A stretch of 64,000 nt of DNA from Armigeres subalbatus (GCF_024139115.2 NC_085141.1:171628994-171692993); one strand, 5' to 3'. Shown: positions 44,542 through 55,572, counted from the first letter of the stretch. The notes: generated by a model from the sequence alone, not told the origin. Program-made: numbers and translations.

Positions 44542-45945
44542 AACATGTTTGATATGTTCAAAACCTCTCTGAAGTAGAACAGGATAAATCCCATCCTCCC
44601 TGGAGATTTGTAGGGAGCAAAACTGTTAAGTGCCCATTGAATCGATTCAGTAGTTATGATTCTACGTGCTTGAGCCCAAGACCCATAGCTACATGAAAAG
44701 ACATCAGGATCATCCGAAGATGTTATATCGACACATCCAGGGAAGTGCGTATCAAATAAGTGCTCTAACGATTCTTCATCAGAAGAAGTGTAGTCGCCAT
44801 TTGGCTTGCGAATTTCGCCAACTTGGAAATCCTTGGATCTCGCAAGAATTTTATTCAATCGACTGGCTTCACTCAAATTGGAAACATTTGCACAAAGGTT
44901 TTTCCAGCCGGATCGTTCAGCAGATCGTAGAGCCTTCTTGTAAGCTTTGCGAGCCAACTTGAAAGAATCCGTCCCTGCTGAATGGCGTCTGTTCCAACTC
45001 CTTCTGCACTGCTTCCTTAGCTTAGCCAAATCGGAATTCCACCAAGGGGTTCCTCTTGAGGTTTTTACAGAACGTAAAGGGCAAGCTTCTTCGAAAGCTT
45101 CCACGATGTGCAACGTTGTAGTATCAACTGCATCATCCAAGTCGGTAGGAGTTTCTATTGAAGGTAGATATCCATGAAATTTGGTAGAGAGCAACTCTGT
45201 GTAAAGATCCCAGTTTGTTGAACGGGGATTTCTAAAACGCAAGGTCTGCGAAGTAACATTCAAATGATCAAAGTAGATGTAGCGATGGTCAGATATCGAT
45301 TCCTCATCTGACACATGCCAATTCGTCAATTCGTGACTGATTCTATTGGAGCAAAGGGTTATGTCTAACACTTCTGCTCTATTAGATACCATAAAGGTTG
45401 GGCGATTGCCTATGTTAAGTAAACTAAGTTCGGTACTACTTAAGTATTCCATCAAGCTGGAGCCTCTCAGATTGATATCCGAGCTACCCCAGATGATGTG
45501 ATGAGCATTAGCATCACTGCCGACAATTAGCGGAAGGCCTTTTGAAGTGCAATATATGACAACTCGTTTGAAAGCATCCGTAGGGGATGGTTCATCATGT
45601 GGTAGATAAACCGAACAATAGACGTATTTCCTGACGGGGTTCCGCCAGTTGCATCAATTGTGACAGCACATACATCTCTGGTTGTTAGTTCAGAGATAAG
45701 TGTAGCAACAATAGCATTGTTAACAAGCACACATGCACGCGGCATTGATCGAGAGTTTGCCATTTCTTTACTGAAAGCAGCAAAACCGGGTTCACTAGGT
45801 TACCTAGGTAGAAGCTACCCTTGCGAAAATAGGGTTCCTGCACCAAAGCCACTTGGGATTTGCCATTTTGCATAAGTCTACAAAGATTAATCGTTGCTGT
45901 TCTTTTATGCTGAAGATTGATTTGAGCTATCTTAACTGAAGCCAT
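44538..45945 (-). pseudogene. LINE AP-type endonuclease domain and linker
   Basis: Starts at 45945 with MASVKIAQINLQHKRTATIN and ALVQEPYFRKGSFYLGNL. It shifts frame near 45790 into MANSRSMPRACVLVNNAIVA and DVCAVTIDATGGTP, and again near 45600. It then reads LPLIVGSDANAHHIIWGSSD (about 45540-45480). The 45455-44538 frame holds NRPTFMVSNRAEVLDITLCS and ESISDHRYIYF, the last endonuclease motif with Asp-His. The rest is a helical linker (TPWWNSDLAKLRKQCRRSWN) leading to RT. GSDANAHH and SDHRYI place it with LOA/R1-type endonucleases. Confidence 0.85.
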
Positions 45946-46511
45946 TGCAAATTAAGATAATGCACTCCACAACTTCAGCATTAATATGAACAGCAACGAT
46001 GAAACCAAATTGGTATCTTATCAAGAAAGTCAAAGACGAAACACAGAGTACAATGTGTATAACGCATAAAGCGAATCCATATAGGTGACAATTTGTTGAA
46101 AAACTAAATAAAAACATGCTCATAATCCCACCCTTATTTAACCTCAAGTTGAGATTGAATAAGAGTAGCCGATTATTTCGGAGAAGCAAAAGTCAACTAC
46201 GCCAATGCTCCGGTTAGCGCAGTAAGGGCTCAATACTGTGAAGGGTGCCCTGGTGCTTCACAGGCTCCGTTAGCGGTTAGGTTTTTTTGAGACTCCCTAA
46301 CCATCCATTCGTAGGCACGGTAAGCATAAAGCCGCATCACACCAAGAATTTGGGGTCACCTGTATGGTGGACTTCTACCACCGGAACAGGCAATCCGTAG
46401 CGTTATTCTTAGCCAGATAACTGGCTGCCGACACCACACAGCTATCTTGGCTGTTCGGGGAGAGAAGTTGACATTGACTTTACGTCAACTCTCAATGTGG
46501 CCGAACAGCCG
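45946..46511 (-). other. LINE 5' untranslated region with terminal hairpin
   Basis: About 560 bp between the 5' end and the first Met. Read on the minus strand it begins CGGCTGTTCGGCCACATTGA and returns to CCCCGAACAGCC some 50 bases later, giving a stem of about 9-10 bp. Within it GTTGAC faces GTCAAC around GTAAAGTCAAT. Such a structured 5' end could be a promoter or translation element, or a self-cleaving ribozyme as known in several non-LTR families; I could not establish a double-pseudoknot. Confidence 0.5.
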
Positions 46512-47165
46512 AACTACGGAAGATGTAATTGACACGGTCGAAAATAGCAATGATGTCGAATTGCTTATAGGACAGCAGCAAACACTCCTCTGGAATGAGG
46601 ATAAGTGTCTGGAGATTGCTCCGGCACAGAACAGAGTTCCGCTGTCGATCATCTACGATGAGCATGCCGAAGAATTATCATTCCCGGATGTATATTTGGG
46701 GCAACCGAGGACTTACAATCCGGAAGTACGGGTGACGCCGTATATGATGGCCACCAGTGAACTGCGGCGCAGTGACCGACGAGCTGCCAAGCCCAGGCAT
46801 GTATTATACGTTGCTATGAAGATTCTGCGTTTGCGGGTATCTGAGGGGCTGCAATGTACGTTCAAGTGTATGGGAACAGCCAATATCACACGGGCCATGC
46901 TTGATGATAAGGTGTTCCTGGAGCAGTGCGTCGATCGGAATTTATCATTCCTAAAATCGATTCCAAATTCCGTACAGTACTGGCAACAGCGTAAGAACGA
47001 TTTGTTCGCCATGATCCGGCAATTAGGGAAGCCAACTATGTTCCTCACCCTGAGTGCCAGTGAGACCAAATGGCCACACCTGTTGCGAACTTTACAAAGC
47101 TTGTCCGGTGGGAATAGTGTCATCGACGTTCAGAATCTATCGGCATTGCAGCGAGCCACTCTGGT
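46512..47165 (+). repeat. 654-bp direct repeat, right copy
   Basis: Near-identical to 41452-42105. It opens AACTACGGAAGATGTAATTG just after the LINE 5' end and closes GCGAGCCACTCTGGT. From there the Helentron sequence continues with new material (NEDPVTCCIYFNKL) not present after the left copy. Confidence 0.9.
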
Positions 47166-47388
47166 GAACGAGGATCCGGTGACATGCTGCATATATTTCA
47201 ACAAGCTTGTAGACGTCATTATGCAGCTGCTTCAGTCGTCCAGATACAGCCCGTTTGGGAAGTTTCGCGTTGTCGATTACTTCAAGCGGATTGAATTTCA
47301 ACATCGTGGCAGTCCTCACGCCCATGTTCTAATCTGGCTGAACAAGGATCCAAGTGAACCGATCTCGGAGAACATGCCAAAACAGTAG
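46512..47388 (+). pseudogene. Helentron exon 4, second part (Rep His motif)
   Basis: Repeats the end of the N domain, then continues NEDPVTCCIYFNKLVDVIMQ, FGKFRVVDYFKRIEFQHRGS and PHAHVLIWLNKDPSE. HRGSPHAHVLIW (about 47302-47337) is the two-histidine metal-binding motif of the HUH-type Rep nuclease in Helitrons. The frame is lost at MPKQ-stop near 47388 by what looks like loss of one A. The continuation TVELIDSLCSVDSTDLPDTY lies in the next frame. Confidence 0.92.
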
Positions 47389-48828
47389 AACTGATTGACA
47401 GTCTATGCTCCGTTGATTCGACTGATTTGCCAGACACGTACGCTAACCAGGTGCACAAGCATACGTTCACGTGCTTCAAGCGTAACGATAAGAGCTGTCG
47501 GTTCAATATTCCATATTGGCCCATGGACCGTACAAGAGTGCTTTTGCCACTTACGGGGACGATGGACGCAGGGCACAACTTAGAGCACGATCCATCACGA
47601 TGCGTAATGTTCTGGAGACGAAATTGTTCGACACGCTCGATCAATTCCTCGTAGAGTGCAACTGTTCACACGAGTACTACCTTGACGTCATTCGCAGCTC
47701 GATAAGTCGACCTACAGTGTTTCTGAAACGAGCGATGATGGAATTATGGACGAACCCGTTTAACCCATGGATAGCAAATATCCTGCGGTCAAACATGGAC
47801 CTCCAGTTTATCCTTGAGGAGTATTCGTGTGCTGCGTACGTTGTCGAGTACGTGAACAAGACCAATCGTGGCATAAGTAGTTTGCATCGGGACCTTGTGA
47901 AGCTGCAGGAAGAGTTTCCGGATCAGGATTACAGGTCGCTGCTGAAGAAAGTGAGCCTTAAAATGCTGAATTCGGTAGAAATGTCAGCGCAAGAGGCCGC
48001 ATGGTATCTGCTCCGCCAGCCGATGTCCGAGGCCAGCCGAAAAGTCGTATTTATTCCCACCATGTGGCCACATGAGAGGACCAAAACCAGGAAGCGTAAG
48101 CAACAGATGGATGATGAAGGAATTCCCGATGATTCTGAAGATATATGGACGTCAAATATAATTCAGAAATACGAAGATCGCAGGGATCTTGAGGACGTCT
48201 GTTTGGCTGAATTCGCTGCTTACTACACGAAAGCGCAAAAGTCGGCAAACACCTACAATCGCCGTAACATTGCACGCGTATTGCGGTGGCGTGCGTACGC
48301 TATGACAGAGCTCGACGATTACAAGCGTGAGATGGTGTTACTATTCCTTCCATTCCGTAGCGAGATGTGTGATGTGCTCGATTGCAACAAGTTTCTACAG
48401 TTGTACGATGAGCATGAAACCGTCTTGATGCAGAAAAGAAAGATATACGACTGCGAGTTGAACCTGGAACACACTGTCGAACAATATTTGCGTATGTGTG
48501 GTATGGAGGCTGATCAGGATCAGGAAGCCACCACGGACAAGCACGACGAGTACATCCGGGCGATAAACATGAATCCGAACGACGACGACATACAGAACCT
48601 GCCAATTCATGCATTGAACGCCGTGGTTAAACAGCGGTCCAATGTCATGAGCAAGCAGGCTTACTGTGAACTGGTTCGAGCCACGAATCCTGAACAGCGT
48701 TCGTTGATTCTGCACGTCATCCACACAATGCATAGCTTCGACGATAACGACAAGCCGATGCAAATCTTCTTCACGGGTCCGGCTGGTAGCGGCAAAACGT
48801 TCACCTTGCGAATACTGATGGAGACATA
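47389..48828 (+). pseudogene. Helentron Rep C-terminal part and start of PIF1-like helicase
   Basis: Begins in a shifted frame (ANQVHKHTFTCFKRNDKSCR) and returns to the 47516-48828 frame near 47560 (DDGRRAQLRARSITMRNVLE). The catalytic Tyr motif AAYVVEYVNKTNRG lies at about 47830-47870, with Tyr residues two helical turns apart and a following Lys, as in Y2-type Helitron Rep. The linker contains PTMWPHERTKTRKRKQQMDD and a spliced-looking acidic stretch. Helicase motif I is FFTGPAGSGKTFTLRILMET (about 48770-48826). The exon is broken at METY by a MITE. Rep would nick and join single DNA strands during rolling-circle transposition, and the helicase would unwind the donor strand. Confidence 0.92.
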
Positions 48829-49269
48829 TACCGCCGGAAAGAAGTATAAAGACAAGCATGATTTTCATACATTTTAATCATGATTGAGGATCGATATCTC
48901 GATTCGTAGCGATTCGATTTGGCTGAAATTTTACTAGGCACCTGTTTTTAACTTGAACTTTCGATCTTTGAGTAAATTTTATACATCTCTGTTGATTTTG
49001 ACCTCAAAATCTGGAAATAATTATAAAGACACCACTTTTTATATGGAGCTCCATACAACGGAACTGTCTTTATAATTATTTCCAACAGAAACGCGTATAA
49101 CCAAAATATATGCATAAATGTAACTATCATTGAATAAAAATTCAAGTCATTTTAGGCTTGTTGGCAAAAAATCAGTCCAATCGAATCGCTTAGAATCGAG
49201 ATATTGACTTCCCAATATGGCCATTTTGTATGGAAACCGAGCTTGTCTTTATACTTATTTCCACCAGTG
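48829..49269. mobile_element. Tc1/mariner-like MITE, 441 bp
   Basis: Flanked by TA (48827-48828 and 49270-49271). The ends are inverted: TACCGCCGGAAAGAAGTATA with AAGACAAGC on the left, and GCTTGTCTTTATACTTATTT with CCACCAGTG on the right. The right end in reverse (CACTGGTGGAAATAAGTATA) has the look of a Tc1/mariner terminus. An inner inverted pair, ATTATAAAGACA and TGTCTTTATAAT, lies at 49019-49077. Removing it with one TA joins MET and YNRFSQ in frame, which fixes the boundaries. Confidence 0.9.
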
Positions 49270-49771
49270 TACAACAGGTTCAGTCAAGCACATAATGCAC
49301 AGAACAACGCATATGTTGCTTGTGCTTCGACTGGCAAAGCTGCTGTTGCTATTGGCGGAACAACGGTCCATTCGGCTTTTCGTTTAACCATGTCCCGCAG
49401 ACAAAACTCCAAGCTGAGTTTTGAAACGCTCCAGCTGTACCGAAATGCGTTTGCACATGTTCAGGCAATCATCGTCGATGAAGTCAGCATGATCGGTGCC
49501 AATGTGTTAGATACTGTTCACGCCCGGCTGCAAGATATTAAGGCGGAATATGACGATCCATTCGGTGGCATGAACATGATTCTCGTTGGAGACTTCCGGC
49601 AACTTCCGCCGGTGAACGCTAGATTTGTTTGGAAACCACCAGCAAATTCTATGCACGGTGCCGTACTCTGGCAATCGTTACGATACTTCCCTCTCGTCCG
49701 AGTCATGAGGCAGAGTGACGAGCAGTTTTCTGCCGTACTGACGAAGATTGGAAATGGTGAACGATTGACAG
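49270..49771 (+). pseudogene. Helentron helicase exon, motifs Ia to III
   Basis: After the MITE the helicase resumes as YNRFSQAHNAQNNAYVACAS then TGKAAVAIGGTTVHSAFRL (motif Ia). It continues AIIVDEVSMIGANVL (motif II, Walker B) and MILVGDFRQLPPV (motif III), then FPLVRVMRQSDEQFSAVLTK. The exon ends GACAG before GTAAAATT at 49771/49772. All PIF1/RecD-type motifs in this part look intact. Confidence 0.93.
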
Positions 49772-49831
49772 GTAAAATTTAAACTAATTATATTCTTGAC
49801 ATTATTTCTAAACAGCTAATCTAATTTTCAG
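49772..49831 (+). other. 60-bp Helentron intron
   Basis: GT at 49772, AG at 49831 (CTAATTTTCAG). Splicing joins RLTG-type sequence to DEETKLIESRF in frame (codon GAC formed across the junction). Confidence 0.8.
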
Positions 49832-50614
49832 ACGAAGAAACCAAGCTGATCGAGAGTCGTTTCCGGACAGTGCAATGGTGCAGAGAAAACGTCCCGAATG
49901 CTGTACGTCTTTTCCGCCGTAACATCGACGTCGACCAGTACAATAGCGAGGTACTGATGGAAACGGACGGCGTGGACTGTATAGCTGAAGATGTGTTCTC
50001 TGGATACCGGAACAATGAGCAGCTAGTAAGTGCCAGGAACAAGCTTCATAAGATGAGTGTTGTGGAGGCTGGTGGCATGCCTTATCTGCTGCGTCTTACT
50101 CTCGGCATGCCGTACGTGGTTACGACAAACGTTGAGGTAGATGATGGTATCGTTAACGGTGCGATCGGCCAACTCATGCACATCGAGCTGAATGAAGATG
50201 AACCAGAACAGCGAATGGTTCGGCTTTGGTTCATGTTCGAGAACGAAGCTATAGGAGCGACACGAAGGGTAAAATCCAGGCCCTTAGTGTGTTCAAAGCC
50301 AGGCGTCTTGCAGCCACAATGGACACCGATTACCAGGCGGTCCGCGAACATCACCCTCGGTAGCATGAAGTGCAAACGAGTTCAATTCCCGATAGTTCCG
50401 GCGTGCGCTCTAACGGTACATAAATCACAAGGTGGTACATTTCCCCAAATTGTGTACCGTTATGACAGAGGACAGGAGCAACAACTTGTATATGTTGGCC
50501 TCTCTAGAGTGTCGTCTCTGGAGGGATTGTTTCTGACTAATGCCAAAGATGAATTCAAATTCCACCATGCAAAGGGAAGCGATTCTCCGAAGATGAAGGA
50601 ACTTCGCACCGAAA
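49832..50614 (+). pseudogene. Helentron helicase exon, motifs IV to VI, up to the hAT insertion
   Basis: Encodes DEETKLIESRFRTVQWCREN, LFRRNIDVDQYNSEVL, MPYLLRLTLGMPYVVTTNVE, the 2B-like domain and VPACALTVHKSQGGTFPQIV (motif V). It ends with QQLVYVGLSRVSSLEGLFL (motif VI) and SPKMKELRTE. The frame is uninterrupted. At 50614 a 7.8-kb element intervenes. The frame after 50615 (poly-Arg/Ala from CGG repeats) belongs to that element, not to the helicase. Deleting the insertion and one copy of CACCGAAA leads directly into the endonuclease exon at 58405. Confidence 0.93.
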
Positions 50615-50629
50615 TAGACCTGTGCGCCG

Positions 50630-50740
50630 GTCATATCATCGGCGGCGGCGGCGTGGTGGTCACTTTTGCCCCGGCGGCGGCGGCGTCACGGCGGCGCGCC
50701 GTTGACTTTTATCGGCGGCGGCGGCGGCGGCGTGAACCGG
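50630..50740. repeat. CGG-rich subterminal repeats of the hAT-like element (left)
   Basis: Runs of CGGCGGCGGCGGCG broken by GTGGTGGTCACTTTTGCCCC and CGTTGACTTTTAT. The mirror-image end at 58307-58386 has similar runs. They create a GC island in AT-rich DNA and poly-Arg or poly-Ala frames without coding meaning. Confidence 0.85.
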
Positions 50741-50910
50741 CGTGGATGAAAAAATCAATGGCTGAAAACATCAATTTTACCGCGGATTTTTGGATTAACG
50801 CGGTTTTGATTCACACGGTAGCAATTGCCCGTATAAAAACCAACTTCAGTGGATTAAAATTGCAATATTCTGCGTTTGCCGATCTTCAAACAGCACATTT
50901 TAAATAGTCA

Positions 50911-51189
50911 ATTGCCGGCGATACTAATCAATACCTGATTTCAAAATGTTATTTGAATTACCACTATTTTTTTATTTTGATTAATCAAACTTTAACAATA
51001 AATCCTGCTTCTCTTTTTCGTGACCCCTAAGTGTTAAGAATTAGATTTCGGTGTCATAGAACTAATTTGTTAATAACTTTTTTCAAAAGTTATTTCCAAT
51101 TCAGGATTTTGATACACTTCAGTCGTTTTGATCTCAAAATATTTTATTATTTTTTTTAAATATTTTTTAATATTTTTCCTAAAATTTGG
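50911..51189. other. Interior of the hAT-like element; nothing recognised
   Basis: AT-rich sequence with a TTATTTTTTTTAAATATTTT run near 51150. No transposase motif. Confidence 0.4.
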
Positions 51190-51560
51190 TTAAATATGTC
51201 AACAAAGTTCTTGGTGAACTTTCTTCAAGAATTTCTGGAGGAAACTTTTTTTTAATTCCTACAGGCATTTCTCAGGAAATTTCATTTTGAATTCCTTCGT
51301 AAAATCCTATGAAAATTTCTGCATAATACATTCAGGTTCTCTTTATGAAATTCCTTTAGTAAAACATTCAATATTCCTACAGGAACTCATTCGGAAATTT
51401 ATTAAAGAATGAACTTTTTTTTCGAAGGAATTCCTAAAAGATCTTTCTAAAGGACTTTCCGAGAGAATTCCTGAAGTAGTGCTGGAAAGTGTAGTAGGGA
51501 CCTTTTGAAAAAGTTTTGAGGAAATACTCACAGACATTTTCAAAGGAATTCCTAACAGTA
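51190..51560. repeat. GGAATTCC-type repeat tract
   Basis: Words such as GAATTTCTGGAGGAAAC, GGAATTCCTAAAAGATC and GAGAGAATTCCTGAAG; same family as at 34 kb. Minus-strand frames here are by-products. Confidence 0.65.
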
Positions 51561-51574
51561 TTTCCAAAAAGCAT

Positions 51575-51915
51575 CAGCGGCTGCTTCCGCATCTTCCTCG
51601 ATTGCACACCCCGAGCCAACGTCATCTTCCAGGTTCTCTCCAAGTTCTTTTGCTGGTCTCTCTTCTTGCATGCGCACTACATGTCCAACCCACTGTAATC
51701 TGCCTTATTTTATCAACCTACCTATGTCTGCATTTTCGTATACTTAGTTTAACTCGTGATTCATTCATTCGTCTGCGCCATTTACCATTTTCCACCACGC
51801 TGCCAAGTATTGAGCGCAGTATTTTCAACTCAAACACTTCGAGAATTCGATAATCTGCATCTTTTAACGTCCATGATTCATGGCCGTACAGGACGACTGG
51901 ACGAATCAACGATGT
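51575..51915 (-). pseudogene. LINE C-terminal fragment (RTE-like)
   Basis: The minus-strand frame at 51909-51718 reads MIRPVVLYGHESWTLKDADY, VFELKILRSILG and KWRRRMNESRVKL. It is followed (other frame, 51700-51580) by QWVGHVVRMQEERPAKE. The order and motifs match the C-terminal end of the RTE-type LINE at 24600-24880. It is flanked by GGAATTCC repeat on both sides, suggesting insertion into that tract and 5' truncation. Confidence 0.75.
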
Positions 51916-52402
51916 GTAGAAATTTCTGAAGTGATCCGTGAATAAATTTCTGAAGGAGTTTTTAGATTTTATTTGAATTTCTGAGGCAATTTCCTAAGGA
52001 ACTCTTAAAACATTATCTGTAGACAGAGCTTGAAATATTCATCTTCATGAAGCAACTTCGGTCCAAATTTTGACAAACATCGCATGAATATTCAAAACAT
52101 AGAATGACATAGTCAGACGACTACTCCACGAACTCATTCATTCGACTGTCACTGAGTGTGTTTACTATGTGCAGAAAAAACATAATTAGCATTGTTTATG
52201 TTCAGAGGCGCATCCACGTTGCAAGTCGTGGGTTGGACAAATGGTCGGAGTTCTACCAAACCGCACCAAGCAGTTGCTGTCTTATGATATTTTGTTCAAG
52301 GAAGACGGAAGTCATTCCACATCAATACATACATTTGTTGTGGGATATCCTTAGTTATGGAATTAAGAGTGATCTGGTACGATTTGTGATCAATCAAATC
52401 TA
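51916..52402. other. No gene; interior of the hAT-like element
   Basis: Nothing recognised besides short GAATTTCTGA words at 51927-51990. Confidence 0.4.
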
Positions 52403-52427
52403 CTAAACGAAAACTTGGGCTGAACAA

Positions 52428-52782
52428 AGACCAGCTCGGTGGTCTAGTGGCTATCGCTTCTGCCTCATAAGCAGGAGGTCGTGTGTTCAATTCCAGGCTC
52501 GTCCCTTTCCTACTTTGTATTTCTATAGAGGTCGTAGAGTTCTCTGCACCTTTCTTAAGTAGGTGTCCAACAAACCATCCTTCCCCATCCTCAGCATTCG
52601 CAAGGACGTGGCCAGGACAGATCTCGACTATTGGATAGTGCATTGCTTCCATCTAAGAGATAGTGATTAGTCCCAAATCAATATCTGTGGTAACGGATGA
52701 AAGTAATACTACTCTCATACAATAGTCTTGGCTTGTACCACCTACGAATTTGTGCGAACTGCTAAATGCTAATGCTAAAATG
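52428..52782 (+). mobile_element. tRNA-derived SINE with 25-bp target duplication
   Basis: The flanking direct repeat begins CTAAACGAAAACTTGGGC and continues TGAACAA (52403-52427 and 52783-52807). The head has AGCTCGGTGGTCTAGTGGCT (A box) and GGTCGTGTGTTCAATTCC (B box, 52478-52495). The tail is GCTAAATGCTAATGCTAAAATG. Same family as 20907-21535, with a shorter body. Confidence 0.9.
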
Positions 52783-52807
52783 CTAAACGAAAACTTGGGC
52801 TGAACAA

Positions 52808-53338
52808 TGGTCAAATAGGAGAAATACCGATTTGTGCAACAGTTCTGGTGTTGATATTTTAAAAAATTGGACTTCAGACCCACACATGATTTGGAAAATT
52901 TTCATCAATTTCAGAACAAATATTGCTTTTTTGATTAGCATGATTGTACACATCGTAGTTGATCTTTTAATCAAAAAGATAGTTAATATAGAATAAGCAG
53001 TAAAATTAATTCAACAATCTTTGCTATAAGAAGGATGATAATATATAGGACGTCGCCTTAGAAAGCGACTAAATAACTCATTTTACGATGCTATTTAAAC
53101 ACATAGACACGAAACCCGCATTTCCCTCAATCATGCTCTCGATGCGCATTTAAACATCGATAACAAACGACTATCTTTACGCGTTTTTACACGTTTTTTT
53201 TTCAAAAAGATTTACAACGTGGTTTCCGAAAAGGTTTGAGAATAAACCATGAGAAAACTAATTTTAATTCAGTTTTTGAGAGATTTTTAGGATGAAATTT
53301 GAGATTTGACATGGCATTCTACGATGACAACATCATGT
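52808..53338. other. No gene; interior of the hAT-like element
   Basis: AT-rich; nothing recognised between the SINE and the palindrome. Confidence 0.4.
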
Positions 53339-53346
53339 GTCAAGAT

Positions 53347-55572
53347 TAGGGTGTCCCAAAAAAAATCGATGTTCGAAAAGTCATGGTGCTCAACCCTGAA
53401 ATGAAAGATATACCTGTCTGGATAATTTTTGTAGAACAAACCGAATTTCTAAAAAATCGTTTAGAGGTCGCGCCAGATCGATTTTTGAAAAATGAGCCTT
53501 TTTTAGGTAAAAAATCAAATATTGGGTCCTTTCACAATTTTTTTCAGGGTCATCCATTCGTTTTATATTTTTTTATTTTTCTGTGGATCTTTGCCCATAT
53601 TCTCCATGAATTAGTTTTTGGTATTATGCGTTTTTACAGTCTGCAGAACTTTTTAAATATCGAAAAATACACATTTTTTGACGAATTTTCGAAGTTACTT
53701 CATCCTAACACAAAAAATATTTTTTTTCTCGTTCGGAAAAACTTACATACTACAAAGAGCTATTTATAACGAGTATTTTCATAAAAAAATATCCAAGAAA
53801 TGTTGTTCTGGGGCTGAGATATTGCAGTTTTAGTAAATAGTCAAAAAGTGTACAAATTCGATAATTTTTCTTTACATGTTATAATTTCATCAATATTTCA
53901 CCAATATTTTAATTTTAATTAAAAACAGTTCAAAAGCAAATGAATGGGAATATTTTCTAGTTAACATAACTTTTCTTTCCGATGGAGTTGGTTACCTGAA
54001 TTACAGGATTTGGTCGGAGTATATGGATGGAGCCAGTTATAAAATGATATCACACCCAACATTTAATATGTAGCAATATACAAGTTAGCAGGTTTACTAT
54101 GATCTCTTTATTAGTTTTGTTTCAATCATCGGATGCTTTTTACGGCATACAAAAAACAAGGCAGGCTCAGCACGTATGTAAACATTCAGTTTGAACGTAA
54201 ACATGTGTCGTCACTACTATCTTCGCACAAGCTGAACTGAGACGATGCTCTACGGTCTCAGCATGCTTGCTTTTGTACTCTAACATGTGGCTTTAAAATA
54301 TGCGTCACTCTTGATGTGTCATTTTTCCGTTTTTACTTTACATTTATTTCGTTTTTTTTTTTAATAACTCGTGGAAAAGCTGTCGAACTGATACGACGAA
54401 ACAAATAGACCTGTACAGGAGTACATCAAATTCACTCACCCGATGAATTTTGACATTTGAGCGGGTCGTCTTCTTGAACAAAAGTTTATTTTGCGTTCAT
54501 CATGCGACCCGCTCAAACGTCATAATTTTTTGGGGGAGTTCATTTTGCGTTAGTTTATTGTTTGACTGTCATATGACATATCAAAAGCATTACGGTATAC
54601 CGATAACAAGGTAGGCTCGTAAGAAAAGTGACACGTCCAGAGTGACGCATATTATATCGCCACATGTTAGAGTACAAAAGTAAGCACCGTAGAGCATCGT
54701 CTCAGTTCAGCTTGTGCGAAGATAGTAGTGACGACACATGTTTACGTTCAAACTGAATGTTTACATACGTGCTGAGCTTGCCTTGTTTTTTGTATACCGT
54801 GAAAAGCATCCTATGATTGAATCAAAACTAATAAAGAGATTATAGTAAACCTGATTACTTGTATATTGCTACATGTTAACTGTTGGGTGTGATATCATTT
54901 TATAACTGGCTCCATCTATATACTCCGACCAACTCCATCGAAAAGAAAAGCTATGTTAACTAGAAAATATTCCTACCTATTTGATTTTGAATTGTTTTTA
55001 ATTAAAATTAAAATATTGGTGCAATCTTGATGAAATTATAACATGTAAAGAAATAGTATCGAATTTGTACACTTTTTGACTATTTACTAAAATTGCAATA
55101 TCTCAGCCCCAGAACAACATTTCTTGGATATTTTTTTATGAAAATATTCGTTATAAATAGCTCTTTGTGGTATGTAAGTTTTTCCGAACGAGAAAAAAAT
55201 ATTTTTTGTGTTAGGATGAAGTAACTTCAAAAATTCGTCAAAAAATGTGTATTTTTCGATATTTAAAAAGTTCTGCAGACTGTAAAAACGCATAATACCA
55301 AAAACTAATTCATGGAGAATATGGGCAAAGATCCACAGAAAAATAAAAAAATATAAAACGAATGGGTGACCCTGAAAAAAATTGTGAAAGGGCCCAATAT
55401 TTGATTTTTTACCTAAAAAAGGCTCATTTTTCAAAAATCGATCTGGCGCGACCTCTAAACGATTTTTTAGAAATTCGGTTTGTTGTACAAAAATTATCCA
55501 GACAGGTATATCTTTCATTTCAGGGTTGAGCACCATGACTTTTCGAACATCGATTTTTTTTGGGACACCCTA
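53347..55572. mobile_element. 2.2-kb palindromic hAT-like fold-back
   Basis: Termini TAGGGTGTCCCAAAA (53347) and its complement ending GGGACACCCTA (55572). Flanked by exact 8-bp GTCAAGAT (53339-53346 and 55573-55580). The arms are about 1 kb each and nearly identical: the left arm runs inward from the ACCCTGAAATGAAAGATATA region to TAACATGTGGCTTTAAAATA near 54300, and the right arm mirrors this from about 54645. The central 300 bp hold a smaller inverted pair (AGCGGGTCG at 54458 against CGACCCGCT at 54506). The same open frame (MVLNPEMKDIPVWIIFV) appears in both arms, 128 codons in one and 149 in the other. I treat it as incidental. Confidence 0.92.

Larger units (their letters stand above)
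42106..46511 (-). mobile_element. LOA/Lian-type LINE inserted in the Helentron
   Basis: A 4.4-kb non-LTR retrotransposon on the minus strand. The 3' end is a heptamer tail (CTGATAC repeated, seen as ATCAGGTATCAGGTATCAG at 42106-42124). The 5' end at 46511 can fold into a stem (CTGTTCGG against CCGAACAG). One ORF region carries endonuclease, reverse transcriptase and RNase H; no separate ORF1 is seen. The RNase H domain and tandem-repeat tail are features of LOA-clade elements, and a single-ORF layout is what I recall for Aedes Lian. It interrupts the Helentron N domain and is flanked by the 654-bp direct repeat. It is younger than the Helentron, yet already carries frameshifts. Confidence 0.85.

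Noticed and set aside
46512..47388. A second, independent Helentron copy
   Set aside because: The duplicated part ends and begins exactly at the LINE borders, and the rest of the element occurs only once, so one interrupted element explains it better.
50630..50750. Poly-Arg/Ala extension of the helicase
   Set aside because: The frame crosses into CGG repeats of the hAT-like element; the true continuation is at 58405.
53383..55536. MVLNPEMKDIPVWI frames (128 and 149 codons) as a transposase or membrane protein
   Set aside because: Present in mirror image in both arms of a palindromic MITE, AT-rich with Phe-rich low complexity, no catalytic motif.
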